Shown: positions 1 to 7,874 of the stretch, in pieces
How positions within the stretch are numbered: the stretch's first letter is position 1
Layout: each line of letters opens with the position of its first letter
DNA from: Verrucomicrobiota bacterium
Lineage (GTDB): Bacteria; Chlamydiota; Chlamydiia; Chlamydiales; Rhabdochlamydiaceae
Reading direction: 5' to 3'
Assembly: GCA_018239665.1 (NCBI GenBank)
Contig: JAFEGV010000016.1
Location: forward strand, 1-36,892
Length of the DNA stretch: 36,892 nucleotides
Notes under the pieces: model-generated
What the model was told of the DNA's origin: nothing
Databases searched by the model: none
What the model saw: the letters and a program-made list of their open reading frames with translations, nothing else
Position numbers and translations under genes: made by a program

Positions 1-1830
1 GAAGACAGCGAAAAGGTGATCAAAGAATGCATCGCGGCATTGAACCTCCATGAGGAAAAAGGGCTTCTAAAAACGGTCAAGCTTCAGATCTCGCAAGCAA
101 AAAATGCGTTGACCGACCTCGAACACCTGCTGAAAGAGGACGAGCGGCTCCATAACATCTATCAGCTCTATCAGAAGAAGCTCAAAGAGTACAATGCGCT
201 TGATTTCGACGATCTGCTCTTTTTGACGGTCGACCTGCTCCGCAAGTGTCCTGAAATCTTAGAGCAGTACCAAAAACGATGGACGTTCATCCTGATCGAC
301 GAGTACCAGGACACCAACGCCGCCCAGTACACCCTGACAAAACTTCTCGCTGCAAAGCATAATAATGTCTTCGCCGTCGGAGACCCCGATCAATCGATCT
401 ATTCTTGGCGGGGGGCCAACGTCCACAACATCCTGAACTTCGAGAGGGACTTCCCCGGAGCGCAGGTGGTCGCCCTCGAGCAAAACTACCGGAGCCGCTC
501 GAACATCTTGGAAGCGGCCAACGCCCTCATCAAGCACAACCTCAGCCGCTATGAAAAGAACCTGTGGAGCGATCGGGGCGTCGGCGATAAGATCGGCATC
601 TATATCGCAGAGAACGACCATGCTGAGGCAGGCTTCGTTGTAAAGCAGCTTTACAAGCTCCATTCGGAAAAGGGGATCCCCTTGCGCGACTGCGTGATCT
701 TTTACCGCACCAACTTCCAATCGAGGATCTTTGAAGATGCCTTGCTGAAGGAACGGGTCCCTTACCGGATCATCGGCGGACTTTCCTTCTACCAGCGGCG
801 TGAGATCAAAGATATCCTCGCTCTTCTGCGGATGGTCTTGGGAGGAGCCGACTACCTCGCCTTTTCCCGCACGATCAACCTGCCTAAGAGAGGCCTTGGC
901 GAGGCAACTTTGAACAAACTGCGCGACCTCGCATCTGAAAAGCAGTGGGACATCCTGACGACCTGCATCCAGGTCGTGGAAGGGAAGACCGATTTCAAAC
1001 CGACTCCGCGGCAGCGCGATGGCCTCAGGCAGTACAGCGACATGATCTGCGCCTTAAAAGAGATGATCAAAGCCAATGTCCCTCTGCATGAGGTGATCTC
1101 CAGCGCAATCCAACGGTCTTCCTACTTAGAACATCTGAAAGAGGACCCCGAGTCCTACGATGAGAGGAAAGAGAACATTGAAGAGCTCGTTTCCAAGGCG
1201 GCCGAATGGGAAGATGAACATGAGAGTCCGACGCTGGCCGCTTTCCTCGAAGAGCTCACCCTCAAGTCGAGCGCAGATGAAAAGGAAGCACCCCTAGACA
1301 GCGTCCGATTGATGACGATGCACAACGGCAAAGGACTTGAGTTCACGGCGGTCTTCATCGTTGGACTGGAAGAGGATTTGTTCCCCCATGCCAACGCCCA
1401 GGACAGCCAGGATGCACTCGAAGAGGAGAGGCGTTTGATGTACGTGGGAATGACCCGAGCTAAAGAGCACCTGTACCTGACGGCCTCCCGATACCGCTAT
1501 CTATGGGGGATGCCCCGCATGATGCGTCCGAGCCGCTTCTTAAAAGAAGTTCCGGAGCATTTCTTGCAATCCTATCACATCTCTGTTTCAGCAAAGCGGA
1601 TGGAAGAGACTTCTTATGAAGAGGATGAAGAGGCGTTTGAGCCGGGCGATGTGGTCTTTCACAAAGATTTTGGCGCGGGAATCGTTCAAAAGACCTACCA
1701 CACATCCCTCGGGCTGACCTACGACGTCCACTTCCCTCAGGCCAATACCACCCGCTCGCTTGTGGCCAAGTTTGCCAAACTCATCTCGGTCGATGAGCAT
1801 TCGCATCACCACCCTGCGTCAGACGACTAA
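1..1830 (+). CDS. uvrD: UvrD/PcrA-type superfamily 1 DNA helicase, 5'-truncated by the window edge
   Basis: ATP-dependent 3'-5' DNA helicase used in nucleotide-excision and mismatch repair and at stalled forks. The frame is open from base 1, so the N-terminus, including the Walker A motif, lies outside the window. SF1 motifs follow in the usual order: DEYQDTN (Walker B, motif II, near base 298), GDPDQSIYSWRG (motif III), LEQNYRS (motif IV), MTMHNGKGLEF (motif V) and YVGMTRAKEHLY (motif VI). The C-terminal 50 or so residues (FEPGDVVFHKDFGAGIV onward) resemble the Tudor-like domain of PcrA/UvrD that contacts RNA polymerase. The gene overlaps the 3' end of the opposing GT9 gene by about 50 bases. 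Having rpoN two genes away recalls the C. trachomatis order uvrD-rpoN. UvrD rather than Rep is favoured by the C-terminal domain. Confidence 0.95.
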   Translation, partial: EDSEKVIKECIAALNLHEEKGLLKTVKLQISQAKNALTDLEHLLKEDERLHNIYQLYQKKLKEYNALDFDDLLFLTVDLLRKCPEILEQYQKRWTFILIDEYQDTNAAQYTLTKLLAAKHNNVFAVGDPDQSIYSWRGANVHNILNFERDFPGAQVVALEQNYRSRSNILEAANALIKHNLSRYEKNLWSDRGVGDKIGIYIAENDHAEAGFVVKQLYKLHSEKGIPLRDCVIFYRTNFQSRIFEDALLKERVPYRIIGGLSFYQRREIKDILALLRMVLGGADYLAFSRTINLPKRGLGEATLNKLRDLASEKQWDILTTCIQVVEGKTDFKPTPRQRDGLRQYSDMICALKEMIKANVPLHEVISSAIQRSSYLEHLKEDPESYDERKENIEELVSKAAEWEDEHESPTLAAFLEELTLKSSADEKEAPLDSVRLMTMHNGKGLEFTAVFIVGLEEDLFPHANAQDSQDALEEERRLMYVGMTRAKEHLYLTASRYRYLWGMPRMMRPSRFLKEVPEHFLQSYHISVSAKRMEETSYEEDEEAFEPGDVVFHKDFGAGIVQKTYHTSLGLTYDVHFPQANTTRSLVAKFAKLISVDEHSHHHPASDD

Positions 1831-2737
1831 AACGATTAAGCACTTTGGGGATGCTGACCCATTTTTTCCAGTGGACGTCCCGCCACCTTAGTCCTTTGAC
1901 ATTAGGGATCCAAGTCGAAGGTGTGACCACCTCTCCGCGGGACCACGCAGGACGCCAAAAATTAGCTGCAAGAAGACTTCGGCAAATGGTCAGCGTAGGG
2001 AGCCCTAAACAAGAGGCGAGATGGCCGATGCCCGAATCATTGCCGATCATATACCCCGATTCGCACACATAAGTGCAAAGATCGGAAAGGCTCGCAAATC
2101 CGGGAGCTTCGATCTTTTCGACAGGCCACCCCTTCTTTTCCTCTTCCGTTAAGGCAAAAACCGGCTGAAAACCCTTCTCTCTCAGTTGATCGCTTAAAGC
2201 GATGAACTTTTCCATCGGCCAGTTCTTTCCGGGGCGCGAGCTTGTCGGGTGGATAATGACCCTGTTAGGATACTTACGATGGCTGACGCCTGACGGGATA
2301 ACGATCCCATTGCTTTTCGTCGCAACAGCCAATTTCAAGACATCCTGGCAATAGGCATAGAGGTTATCGACAAAGGGACGGCTTCCGTTAAAACGGCCAT
2401 TTTCCCAATAGGGATAATCCGTTTTCGGGGTGGCGATCGGATTGAGCACCGTTGTCTTTTCCGGGTATTTTTCCTGGCACAGCTTTAATATGGCCTGCAT
2501 CCAGGGTGTCTTTTCAAAAATAATGAAGAAATGGTCGAAGCTTTTAAGGGCTTCAGAAAGGGTCTCCTGATCTGGAAAAGGACGGATAGGAAGAGTAGGG
2601 AACCAGCTTTGCAAGCCCTGTAAAAACGGATGGAACGTCGTTACGCGGGATCCGTTGAGGTATAAATTGTGGGAGAGGACCAAAGTGATCAGCCCATCGC
2701 CCAATCCCATGCAACTAAAAACAGCGCAGTTCTTCAT
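1781..2737 (-). CDS. Glycosyltransferase family 9 (heptosyltransferase-like)
   Basis: Probable cytoplasmic GT-B glycosyltransferase of the heptosyltransferase family, which adds heptose or a related sugar to the LPS core. N-terminal GLGDGLITLVLS fits the family's GxGD loop. IIHPTSSRPGKNWP begins the C-terminal domain, and GNDSGIGHLASCLGLPT is the typical donor-binding segment of GT9. The frame opens at an ATG at 2761, but a purine-rich GGGAGG sequence lies just before the ATG at 2737, so that start (318 residues) is preferred. The 3' end overlaps the opposing uvrD gene; the 5' end faces rpoN across an AT-rich gap. The sugar transferred cannot be read from sequence. A second, distant GT9 lies at 27450. 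Family assignment is good; the heptose role is inferred. Confidence 0.8.
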   Translation of the reverse strand: MKNCAVFSCMGLGDGLITLVLSHNLYLNGSRVTTFHPFLQGLQSWFPTLPIRPFPDQETLSEALKSFDHFFIIFEKTPWMQAILKLCQEKYPEKTTVLNPIATPKTDYPYWENGRFNGSRPFVDNLYAYCQDVLKLAVATKSNGIVIPSGVSHRKYPNRVIIHPTSSRPGKNWPMEKFIALSDQLREKGFQPVFALTEEEKKGWPVEKIEAPGFASLSDLCTYVCESGYMIGNDSGIGHLASCLGLPTLTICRSLLAANFWRPAWSRGEVVTPSTWIPNVKGLRWRDVHWKKWVSIPKVLNRFSRLTQGGDANAHRPR

Positions 2738-2878
2738 CCCGCCTCCCTTCTTCAAACCCACTCATCCTATTTCATTTAGAGATTTTTTTCGAGCGATTTG
2801 AAAACGAATGAATAATAAGCAATGTCGACAAAATATCATTTATAGTTTATGCGCTAAATTAACAAACAAAATAAATTT

Positions 2879-4276
2879 ATGAGCTTTATATCAATAAAAC
2901 AAAATCCGGAGACTGCAACAAAACAAAGTCAGAATCTGCTTGTTTCCATGGCAATGCAGCAGGCGTTCCACGTGCTCCAATTGCCCGCTTTAGAGCTTTC
3001 CGAATGGCTAAAACAGGAAATCGAGCAAAATCCGGTCCTGGAACTCGATCTTTCTGAAAACGAGCAAAAAGAGAACCTCGACGATCTTTGCTCTCTCGAA
3101 TACGACTGCGGGACGTTGTATGAAAGCAGCGACCCGACGACGTTGGAGCTGGAAAAGAAACGGAAGGCCTACCAAGAAAGCCTTCTCGTCTATCCCACTT
3201 CCCTCTACGAGCATCTCTATTCCCAAGCCAGGCTGACCTTTGAAGACCCAAGCGATCTTTCCCTTGCCGAAGAGATCATCGGCGGGCTCGATGCGAAAGG
3301 ATTCCTCAGCGCCCCTCTTTCTGAGACCGGGAGCGGACAGGACCCGTTGCGCATCCGCCATGTCTTGTCGGTCCTCCAGACATTCGATCCTCCAGGAGTG
3401 TGCGCGCAAAACCTCCAAGAATCTCTGCTCATCCAGTTGTCCCAAGCCAAAAAAACAGGATCGATAGCCTTTCTCATCATCCAAGACCACTTTGACGACT
3501 TGCTGGCCAATAAACTTCCGCAGATCGCAAGAAAACTAGGGCTTTTGCCCGAGCAGGTCCAAAAAGCGATCGAAACGGACATCTCTGTCCTGAGCCTGCA
3601 TCCTGGCTACGCGTTTGAAAATAGCTATACGTCCACCATCGTCCCCGATATCCATCTTGAGCAGCACGAGGGACATTGGGAGATCAAAATCAACCAGAGC
3701 CGTTTCCCCCATTTTCGGATCTCGCCGGCATATGAAAAATCATTAATGAACCCATCTCTTCCCAAAGACGAGGAACGTTTTTTCCATAAGCACATCGCAT
3801 CGGGAAATTGGCTGAAAAAGATCGTAAAGAGGCGAGAGGACACCTTGCTGGCGATCTCGCAGCACCTGATCAAAAAACAATCTGCCTTTTTAGGAGGCGA
3901 ACAGAAGACGCTTGTCCCCATGAACATCCAAGAAATTGCCGAACAGATAGGCATGCATGAATCGACCGTCGCACGAGCGATCTCTAACAAATACCTCTCC
4001 TGTCCGCAAGGGATCTTCTCTTTGCGAAGCTTTTTCACCCAGGGGCTGATCTGCCAAAACGGACAAAAGGTCTCTAACCATACTCTGCGCCAACTCTTGT
4101 CGCAGATGATCGATCGGGAAGACAAAGCAAAACCTCTTGCTGACGAAGAGATCGTCCGCCAGTTCAAAAAAATGGGGATCCCGTGCGCTCGCCGCACGGT
4201 GGCCAAGTACCGGCAGAAGCTACGGATAGCTCCTGCCGCAAAACGGCGCAAGTGGCTACAGACCTCTACACGTTGA
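2879..4276 (+). CDS. rpoN: RNA polymerase sigma-54 factor RpoN
   Basis: Alternative sigma factor that directs polymerase to -24/-12 promoters and needs an AAA+ enhancer-binding activator (the AtoC/CtcC type in chlamydiae). Region I (residues about 1-50) is rich in Gln and Leu, including a QNLLVSMAMQQAFHVLQLP segment. Residues about 55-100 form the acidic region II, and the core-binding domain follows. The C-terminal RpoN box reads ARRTVAKYRQ at residues 437-446, the diagnostic DNA-binding motif. At 465 residues it has a normal full length. It starts after a very AT-rich leader with no obvious Shine-Dalgarno sequence, diverging from the GT9 gene. The stop overlaps the convergent symporter gene by 11 bases. 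Confidence 0.97.
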   Translation: MSFISIKQNPETATKQSQNLLVSMAMQQAFHVLQLPALELSEWLKQEIEQNPVLELDLSENEQKENLDDLCSLEYDCGTLYESSDPTTLELEKKRKAYQESLLVYPTSLYEHLYSQARLTFEDPSDLSLAEEIIGGLDAKGFLSAPLSETGSGQDPLRIRHVLSVLQTFDPPGVCAQNLQESLLIQLSQAKKTGSIAFLIIQDHFDDLLANKLPQIARKLGLLPEQVQKAIETDISVLSLHPGYAFENSYTSTIVPDIHLEQHEGHWEIKINQSRFPHFRISPAYEKSLMNPSLPKDEERFFHKHIASGNWLKKIVKRREDTLLAISQHLIKKQSAFLGGEQKTLVPMNIQEIAEQIGMHESTVARAISNKYLSCPQGIFSLRSFFTQGLICQNGQKVSNHTLRQLLSQMIDREDKAKPLADEEIVRQFKKMGIPCARRTVAKYRQKLRIAPAAKRRKWLQTSTR

Positions 4277-5420
4277 GTTTGATCTTATTGCGATGCAGCC
4301 TGTCCATGACCAATGCAAACGCCCCGTTGCCGAGGACATTGGCGCATGTGATCACAGGATCGAAGAGGATGTAAAGCGCTGTGATCAGCGATAGCATCCC
4401 CGGATCAAAGCCCAGTCCGCTCTCTAAGATCGGAAGCATCACCAGAATGCCTCCTCCCGGAACTGCAGCGACAGAAAATTTCGCCAAGACAAAATATAGC
4501 GCAAACTGCAGGTAGACAAATAGCGTCGGCTCGGCCACTCCAAAATTTTTAAGCACTGCAAAGGCAAAGATCGGGATCGCAAAGCAATCGCCGATCAAAT
4601 GGATGTTCACGGTCGCAGGGATCACCGAACGGGCCAGATCGGGATTGCGCGCATTCTTTTCCGCTCCCAAAATCGTAAGCGGCATCGCAGCCGCGCTCGA
4701 CATGCTGCCAAAACCTGCAAGGGCTGCCGGTAAAAGGTTCTTCATGCAGCTTACGCTTCCTCTGATCCGAAAGCCATTGGCAGCAAAATAAAGAAGGGCG
4801 ATATAGGAAAACACCGCTCCTGCCACCACGCCCAAGATCCACGCGTAGTCTCTGATCAGCTGGACCAGGATCCCTTCATGGGAAAGCTTCACCACAAAAC
4901 CTAATATGAACAGAGGAATCGCCCACAAGATCCCTTTCAATATCCGCCCCACTATTTTTTCCATGAGCGTCGAGAACTTGTTTGCCACTTGAGGAGCGAA
5001 GAGCGCAAGCAGAACGCCCAAGATCAATCCCGCAAACATCGCGTGGTCATTGCCGATCCATTTGGGCAAGGAAAATGACCAAGCCGGAAACAGCGCATTA
5101 TGCTCGCTTGGCAAGGCCATCGAAAGATCGAACCGATAGGCAACCTTGCCTACCGAATAACTGATCCATGTCGATAAAAAATTGGAACAGCACACACCTG
5201 CAAGGATCAAAAAAATCGTCCTTGTGGCCTTCTTGGCAAGCTGGACCGCTGTCTTGAACAACAAGGCAAAAATGATGAGCGGCAATACGAAGACGATGAC
5301 AGCTTTTAAAGAGAGGCTGATCGCATATAGGCCCGACTGGGCCGCAAGAGGCATCATGGGGCTAAAAACCCCGGCAAACACAATGATGCCGATTAAAATA
5401 AATGGCATATAACGGAACAT
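4266..5420 (-). CDS. Dicarboxylate/amino acid:cation symporter (DAACS family)
   Basis: Inner-membrane secondary transporter taking up dicarboxylates or acidic/neutral amino acids with Na+ or H+. The protein is almost entirely hydrophobic helices. The family's hallmark C-terminal half is visible: SSAAAMPLTILGAE, PATVNIHLIGDCFAIPIFAF (counterpart of the GATINMDG region), GGGILVMLPI and an FDPVITCANVLGNG segment close to the end. The frame extends to a TTG at 5456, but the ATG at 5420 has a GGTGGAG sequence about 10 bases upstream and begins directly with a helix, so I prefer it (384 residues). The HLIGD segment departs from the usual NMDG-type motif, so the substrate may differ from glutamate or aspartate. 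Intracellular chlamydiae import host amino acids with this family. Confidence 0.88.
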   Translation of the reverse strand: MFRYMPFILIGIIVFAGVFSPMMPLAAQSGLYAISLSLKAVIVFVLPLIIFALLFKTAVQLAKKATRTIFLILAGVCCSNFLSTWISYSVGKVAYRFDLSMALPSEHNALFPAWSFSLPKWIGNDHAMFAGLILGVLLALFAPQVANKFSTLMEKIVGRILKGILWAIPLFILGFVVKLSHEGILVQLIRDYAWILGVVAGAVFSYIALLYFAANGFRIRGSVSCMKNLLPAALAGFGSMSSAAAMPLTILGAEKNARNPDLARSVIPATVNIHLIGDCFAIPIFAFAVLKNFGVAEPTLFVYLQFALYFVLAKFSVAAVPGGGILVMLPILESGLGFDPGMLSLITALYILFDPVITCANVLGNGAFALVMDRLHRNKIKLNV

Positions 5421-5698
5421 AAATTTAGGTCTCCACCTTGCGAGCGAGTTTTGCAACCGGCTCTTAGTAATTATTTTTTGAAAAAGATGTGATAAAAAAA
5501 AGAAAGATATTACCGGCGGAGGCCGGTGGTGCGGGTGGAAACGAAAGATGTGGCGAGAAGAGCAATAGCTCGCGACATAAAAAACCGTTATTTTTACCTA
5601 ACTATAGCACTATTAAGCATTATCCACAAGCAAGTCGATTCAAATTAAAATTAATTTTAATACTTAATAAACCATAGATATGGAAAGGACAAACCCCC

Positions 5699-5721
5699 TA
5701 TAATGCTCTCCAAAATGGAGG
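5699..5721 (+). promoter_or_regulatory. -10 box and ribosome binding site of the PARG-like gene
   Basis: A perfect TATAAT hexamer (5699-5704) is followed within 20 bases by ATGGAGG and a four-base spacer before the ATG at 5726, implying a very short 5' leader. A clear -35 hexamer is not visible. The rest of the 5421-5698 gap is AT-rich and holds one GC-rich inverted hexamer, ACCGGC/GCCGGT at 5512-5527, with no T-tract on the plus strand. Confidence 0.55.
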
Positions 5722-5725
5722 TTTT

Positions 5726-6973
5726 ATGTCCGTTCAATTGAATCCCCAATCGCCCCCTTCTCATCAGGCGGCGCCGGTGAATCAAACCCCATCGGCTCTG
5801 CGAACGCAAGCCAATGAGGCATCTGCCCAGACAGACCATATTTCCTCTGCTGCCGCAGAACCTTCCTGCTGCAACACCCTTTTTAGTTATTTCCAGGCGT
5901 TCATCGACAGCATCGCCTCTTTCTTCCAAAAGATCTTTCAAACAAGTTCCAGCGCTCCAATTCAGGGACAAGAGACCCAAACACAAGGTATAGAGGTAGT
6001 ATATAGGACCCAAATTCAACCACCGCTCACTACCGATATCACTTCATCATTCCACAACAACAATAAGCTATTTGCCTACCAGCAATTAATGCAGGGAGCT
6101 CCTGCGAATGCGCTTCGTTCCCATTTCACTAAATATGCCCTTGGCAGCACCGCCGCCGTTGCCCAAACCCGGCTTTATCCCGGAACAGGCGCCCCAACCG
6201 TACAGGAAATGCCCGGAACATTCGCTTATGACCAGTCCACTGAAACGACCAAGCATTGGACCGCCAATTTCGCCGATAGAAACCTCTTCGGTTTCGGCTT
6301 TGGCTCTTTGCTAGCCCAAGACGAGCTGCAGATCCTCGAGCACCCCGCACTCTACCACCTGAAGCTGTTCTTGAGAAACCAAAGGTTTGACCATCTCGAA
6401 AGCAATGAAATTGCTTTAATCGAGAATGTGCAAAGACTTGGCAATTTGGACACGCAAACACCTTTTCCCACCGGTGGAACACTGTACGGCAACAGCTTTG
6501 CTACAGCAACGCATGACCAGATCGCCTCCAAACTAACGCGGCTAACCCCTCCCCATGCCAGCAATATCTTTGCAATGGCGGCGCCGCACATTCCAGCAAG
6601 CCTCCACAACCAGCCCTATCAAAAACAGCACCTGGAGCAGCTCTTCTACACCTGCTATACCGCATTTGCCGCAGTCAAAGAAAGATCGGGAGACGCTCGA
6701 TGTGTTGTGCACACAGGGAAGTGGGGAGCCGGAGCTTTTGGCAATGACCCTAAAACGGTCGCCGTCATCCAGCTTGCAGCGGCCATCCATGCCGGGATCG
6801 ATGAAGTTCGGTATCACTCGCTAAGCAGCCATGACGTCTTCGTCGATGCGCAGGAAATTGTTAACAACATTACCAACTTTCATACGCAGTTCACCGTTGA
6901 TGAATTTTTAACCTACCTTGCCGACAATGCTGCAACGCTGGGCCTGCGCTACGGCCGCGGCAATGGGACTTAA
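5726..6973 (+). CDS. Divergent poly(ADP-ribose) glycohydrolase (PARG)-like protein, candidate secreted effector
   Basis: The C-terminal two thirds resemble the PARG catalytic domain, which removes poly(ADP-ribose) chains. Residues 181-200, NFADRNLFGF followed by GFGSLLAQDE, line up without gaps with the PARG signature (DFANRF, a GGG loop, then QEE). Residues 330-341, TGKWGAGAFGND, match the second PARG signature (TGNWGCGAFGGD) and are followed by IQLAAAIHAG. Of the three catalytic acidic positions, the last Glu is kept (E200), the first of the Glu pair is Asp (D199), and the upstream Asp is Asn (N181); the diphosphate loop is FGF instead of GGG. Activity may therefore be altered or lost. Residues 1-100 are rich in Ser, Gln, Pro and Ala and look disordered, with a short hydrophobic patch near 52-71, as in many chlamydial type III effectors. 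It has its own promoter and terminator. Confidence 0.7.
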   Translation: MSVQLNPQSPPSHQAAPVNQTPSALRTQANEASAQTDHISSAAAEPSCCNTLFSYFQAFIDSIASFFQKIFQTSSSAPIQGQETQTQGIEVVYRTQIQPPLTTDITSSFHNNNKLFAYQQLMQGAPANALRSHFTKYALGSTAAVAQTRLYPGTGAPTVQEMPGTFAYDQSTETTKHWTANFADRNLFGFGFGSLLAQDELQILEHPALYHLKLFLRNQRFDHLESNEIALIENVQRLGNLDTQTPFPTGGTLYGNSFATATHDQIASKLTRLTPPHASNIFAMAAPHIPASLHNQPYQKQHLEQLFYTCYTAFAAVKERSGDARCVVHTGKWGAGAFGNDPKTVAVIQLAAAIHAGIDEVRYHSLSSHDVFVDAQEIVNNITNFHTQFTVDEFLTYLADNAATLGLRYGRGNGT

Positions 6974-6981
6974 GAGAAGTC

Positions 6982-7758
6982 TTAAAAATAACAAGATGCG
7001 AGCATTTTCCAGCGCAAATGCTCGTTTTTTTCTTTCTCGACGAAATTCCTGATATCTTCCGGTTCCATCCTGCTAAAGGATCTGATCTCCGCATCGCTTA
7101 GCCTTAAGGCAACTGCCAACGATTGATCGGGGTTCTTGATCGCTTGAGAAAGGTTGTTGAGACAACGGCGAAAATGCCTTTGAGTTTTAAGCAATCTGAC
7201 TAGTCCAGCCAGAATCAAAATGGCTGGCAGCCAGGGGATCAGGAAAAACCCCGAAGACCATTCCGTTGCAAGTTCGATTGCCTGAACGCCAACCGTCGCA
7301 GCCATCGCCCAAATAAAGATCGTCGCTTCCTTAGGCTTGCGAAAAAAAGGGCCGAGCCATTTGCGCCACGCTTTAGGAGATGTGGAATAAGCTAACACCT
7401 CTTCAAACTGCTCTTCCATAAAATCGCAGCGGACAGCATGCACGATCTCATGGGCGATTAATTCTTCCTTTGAGTAAAACCGCTGGGCCCGCTTGGAAAC
7501 TTGGACCTGCGGCAGCAAAAAGCCTGCATCAGTATGCTGTTGCCAAAGGACAGCCCCTTCCCAAAAATGCAATCCTTCATTGCTGCATTGGACGGGGACC
7601 CAGGAAGGGTTTATATCAAACCGTTCAACCAGATTGGGCAAAGCCTCTCCCATAGTAGATTGAGCGGAAACGAAATCGACCTTGTTCCAAAAGACCTCAT
7701 CGTTTTGCCCGGGAGCCGGGAAAATCCCATTTCGGTTGAGCTGCGCTAAATTTTCCAT
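6982..7758 (-). CDS. Membrane protein with an HExxH zinc-metallopeptidase motif
   Basis: Function not established. The protein has 258 residues. An AHEIVHAVR segment at residues 102-110 is a classic HExxH zinc-binding motif, and Glu119/Glu120 in FEEVLAY could give the third zinc ligand, as in gluzincin-type peptidases. Two hydrophobic segments follow at about 146-163 and 171-190, and the C-terminal 60 residues are charged. This suggests a membrane-anchored peptidase with its catalytic part before the helices. There is no signal peptide. The start has AGG about five bases upstream. The gene converges on the PARG-like gene with an eight-base gap, and its final codons contain that gene's terminator. 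The zinc motif is clear; protease activity is inferred. Confidence 0.7.
   Translation of the reverse strand: MENLAQLNRNGIFPAPGQNDEVFWNKVDFVSAQSTMGEALPNLVERFDINPSWVPVQCSNEGLHFWEGAVLWQQHTDAGFLLPQVQVSKRAQRFYSKEELIAHEIVHAVRCDFMEEQFEEVLAYSTSPKAWRKWLGPFFRKPKEATIFIWAMAATVGVQAIELATEWSSGFFLIPWLPAILILAGLVRLLKTQRHFRRCLNNLSQAIKNPDQSLAVALRLSDAEIRSFSRMEPEDIRNFVEKEKNEHLRWKMLASCYF
6999..7031 (+). terminator. Rho-independent terminator downstream of the PARG-like gene
   Basis: A perfect nine-base stem, CGAGCATTT (6999-7007) with AAATGCTCG (7016-7024), has an eight-base loop and is followed by seven T residues. The hairpin lies inside the last codons of the opposing HExxH gene, so the same DNA encodes that protein's C-terminus. 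Confidence 0.9.
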
Positions 7759-7874
7759 AGAGGCCTAGCATACACCAAAGCGGGAATTTTCCTCGATCCA
7801 TCGAAAACACCCCATTTAAGCAGAATTGACATCCTTGCAATGCGATCGGAGAAAACAAGTCCTAAAGAATTGGA

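Noticed and set aside
5512..5527. GC-rich inverted hexamer in the gap before the PARG-like gene
   Set aside because: No T-tract on the plus strand and only a broken one on the minus strand, placed upstream of the symporter; too weak to call terminator or attenuator.
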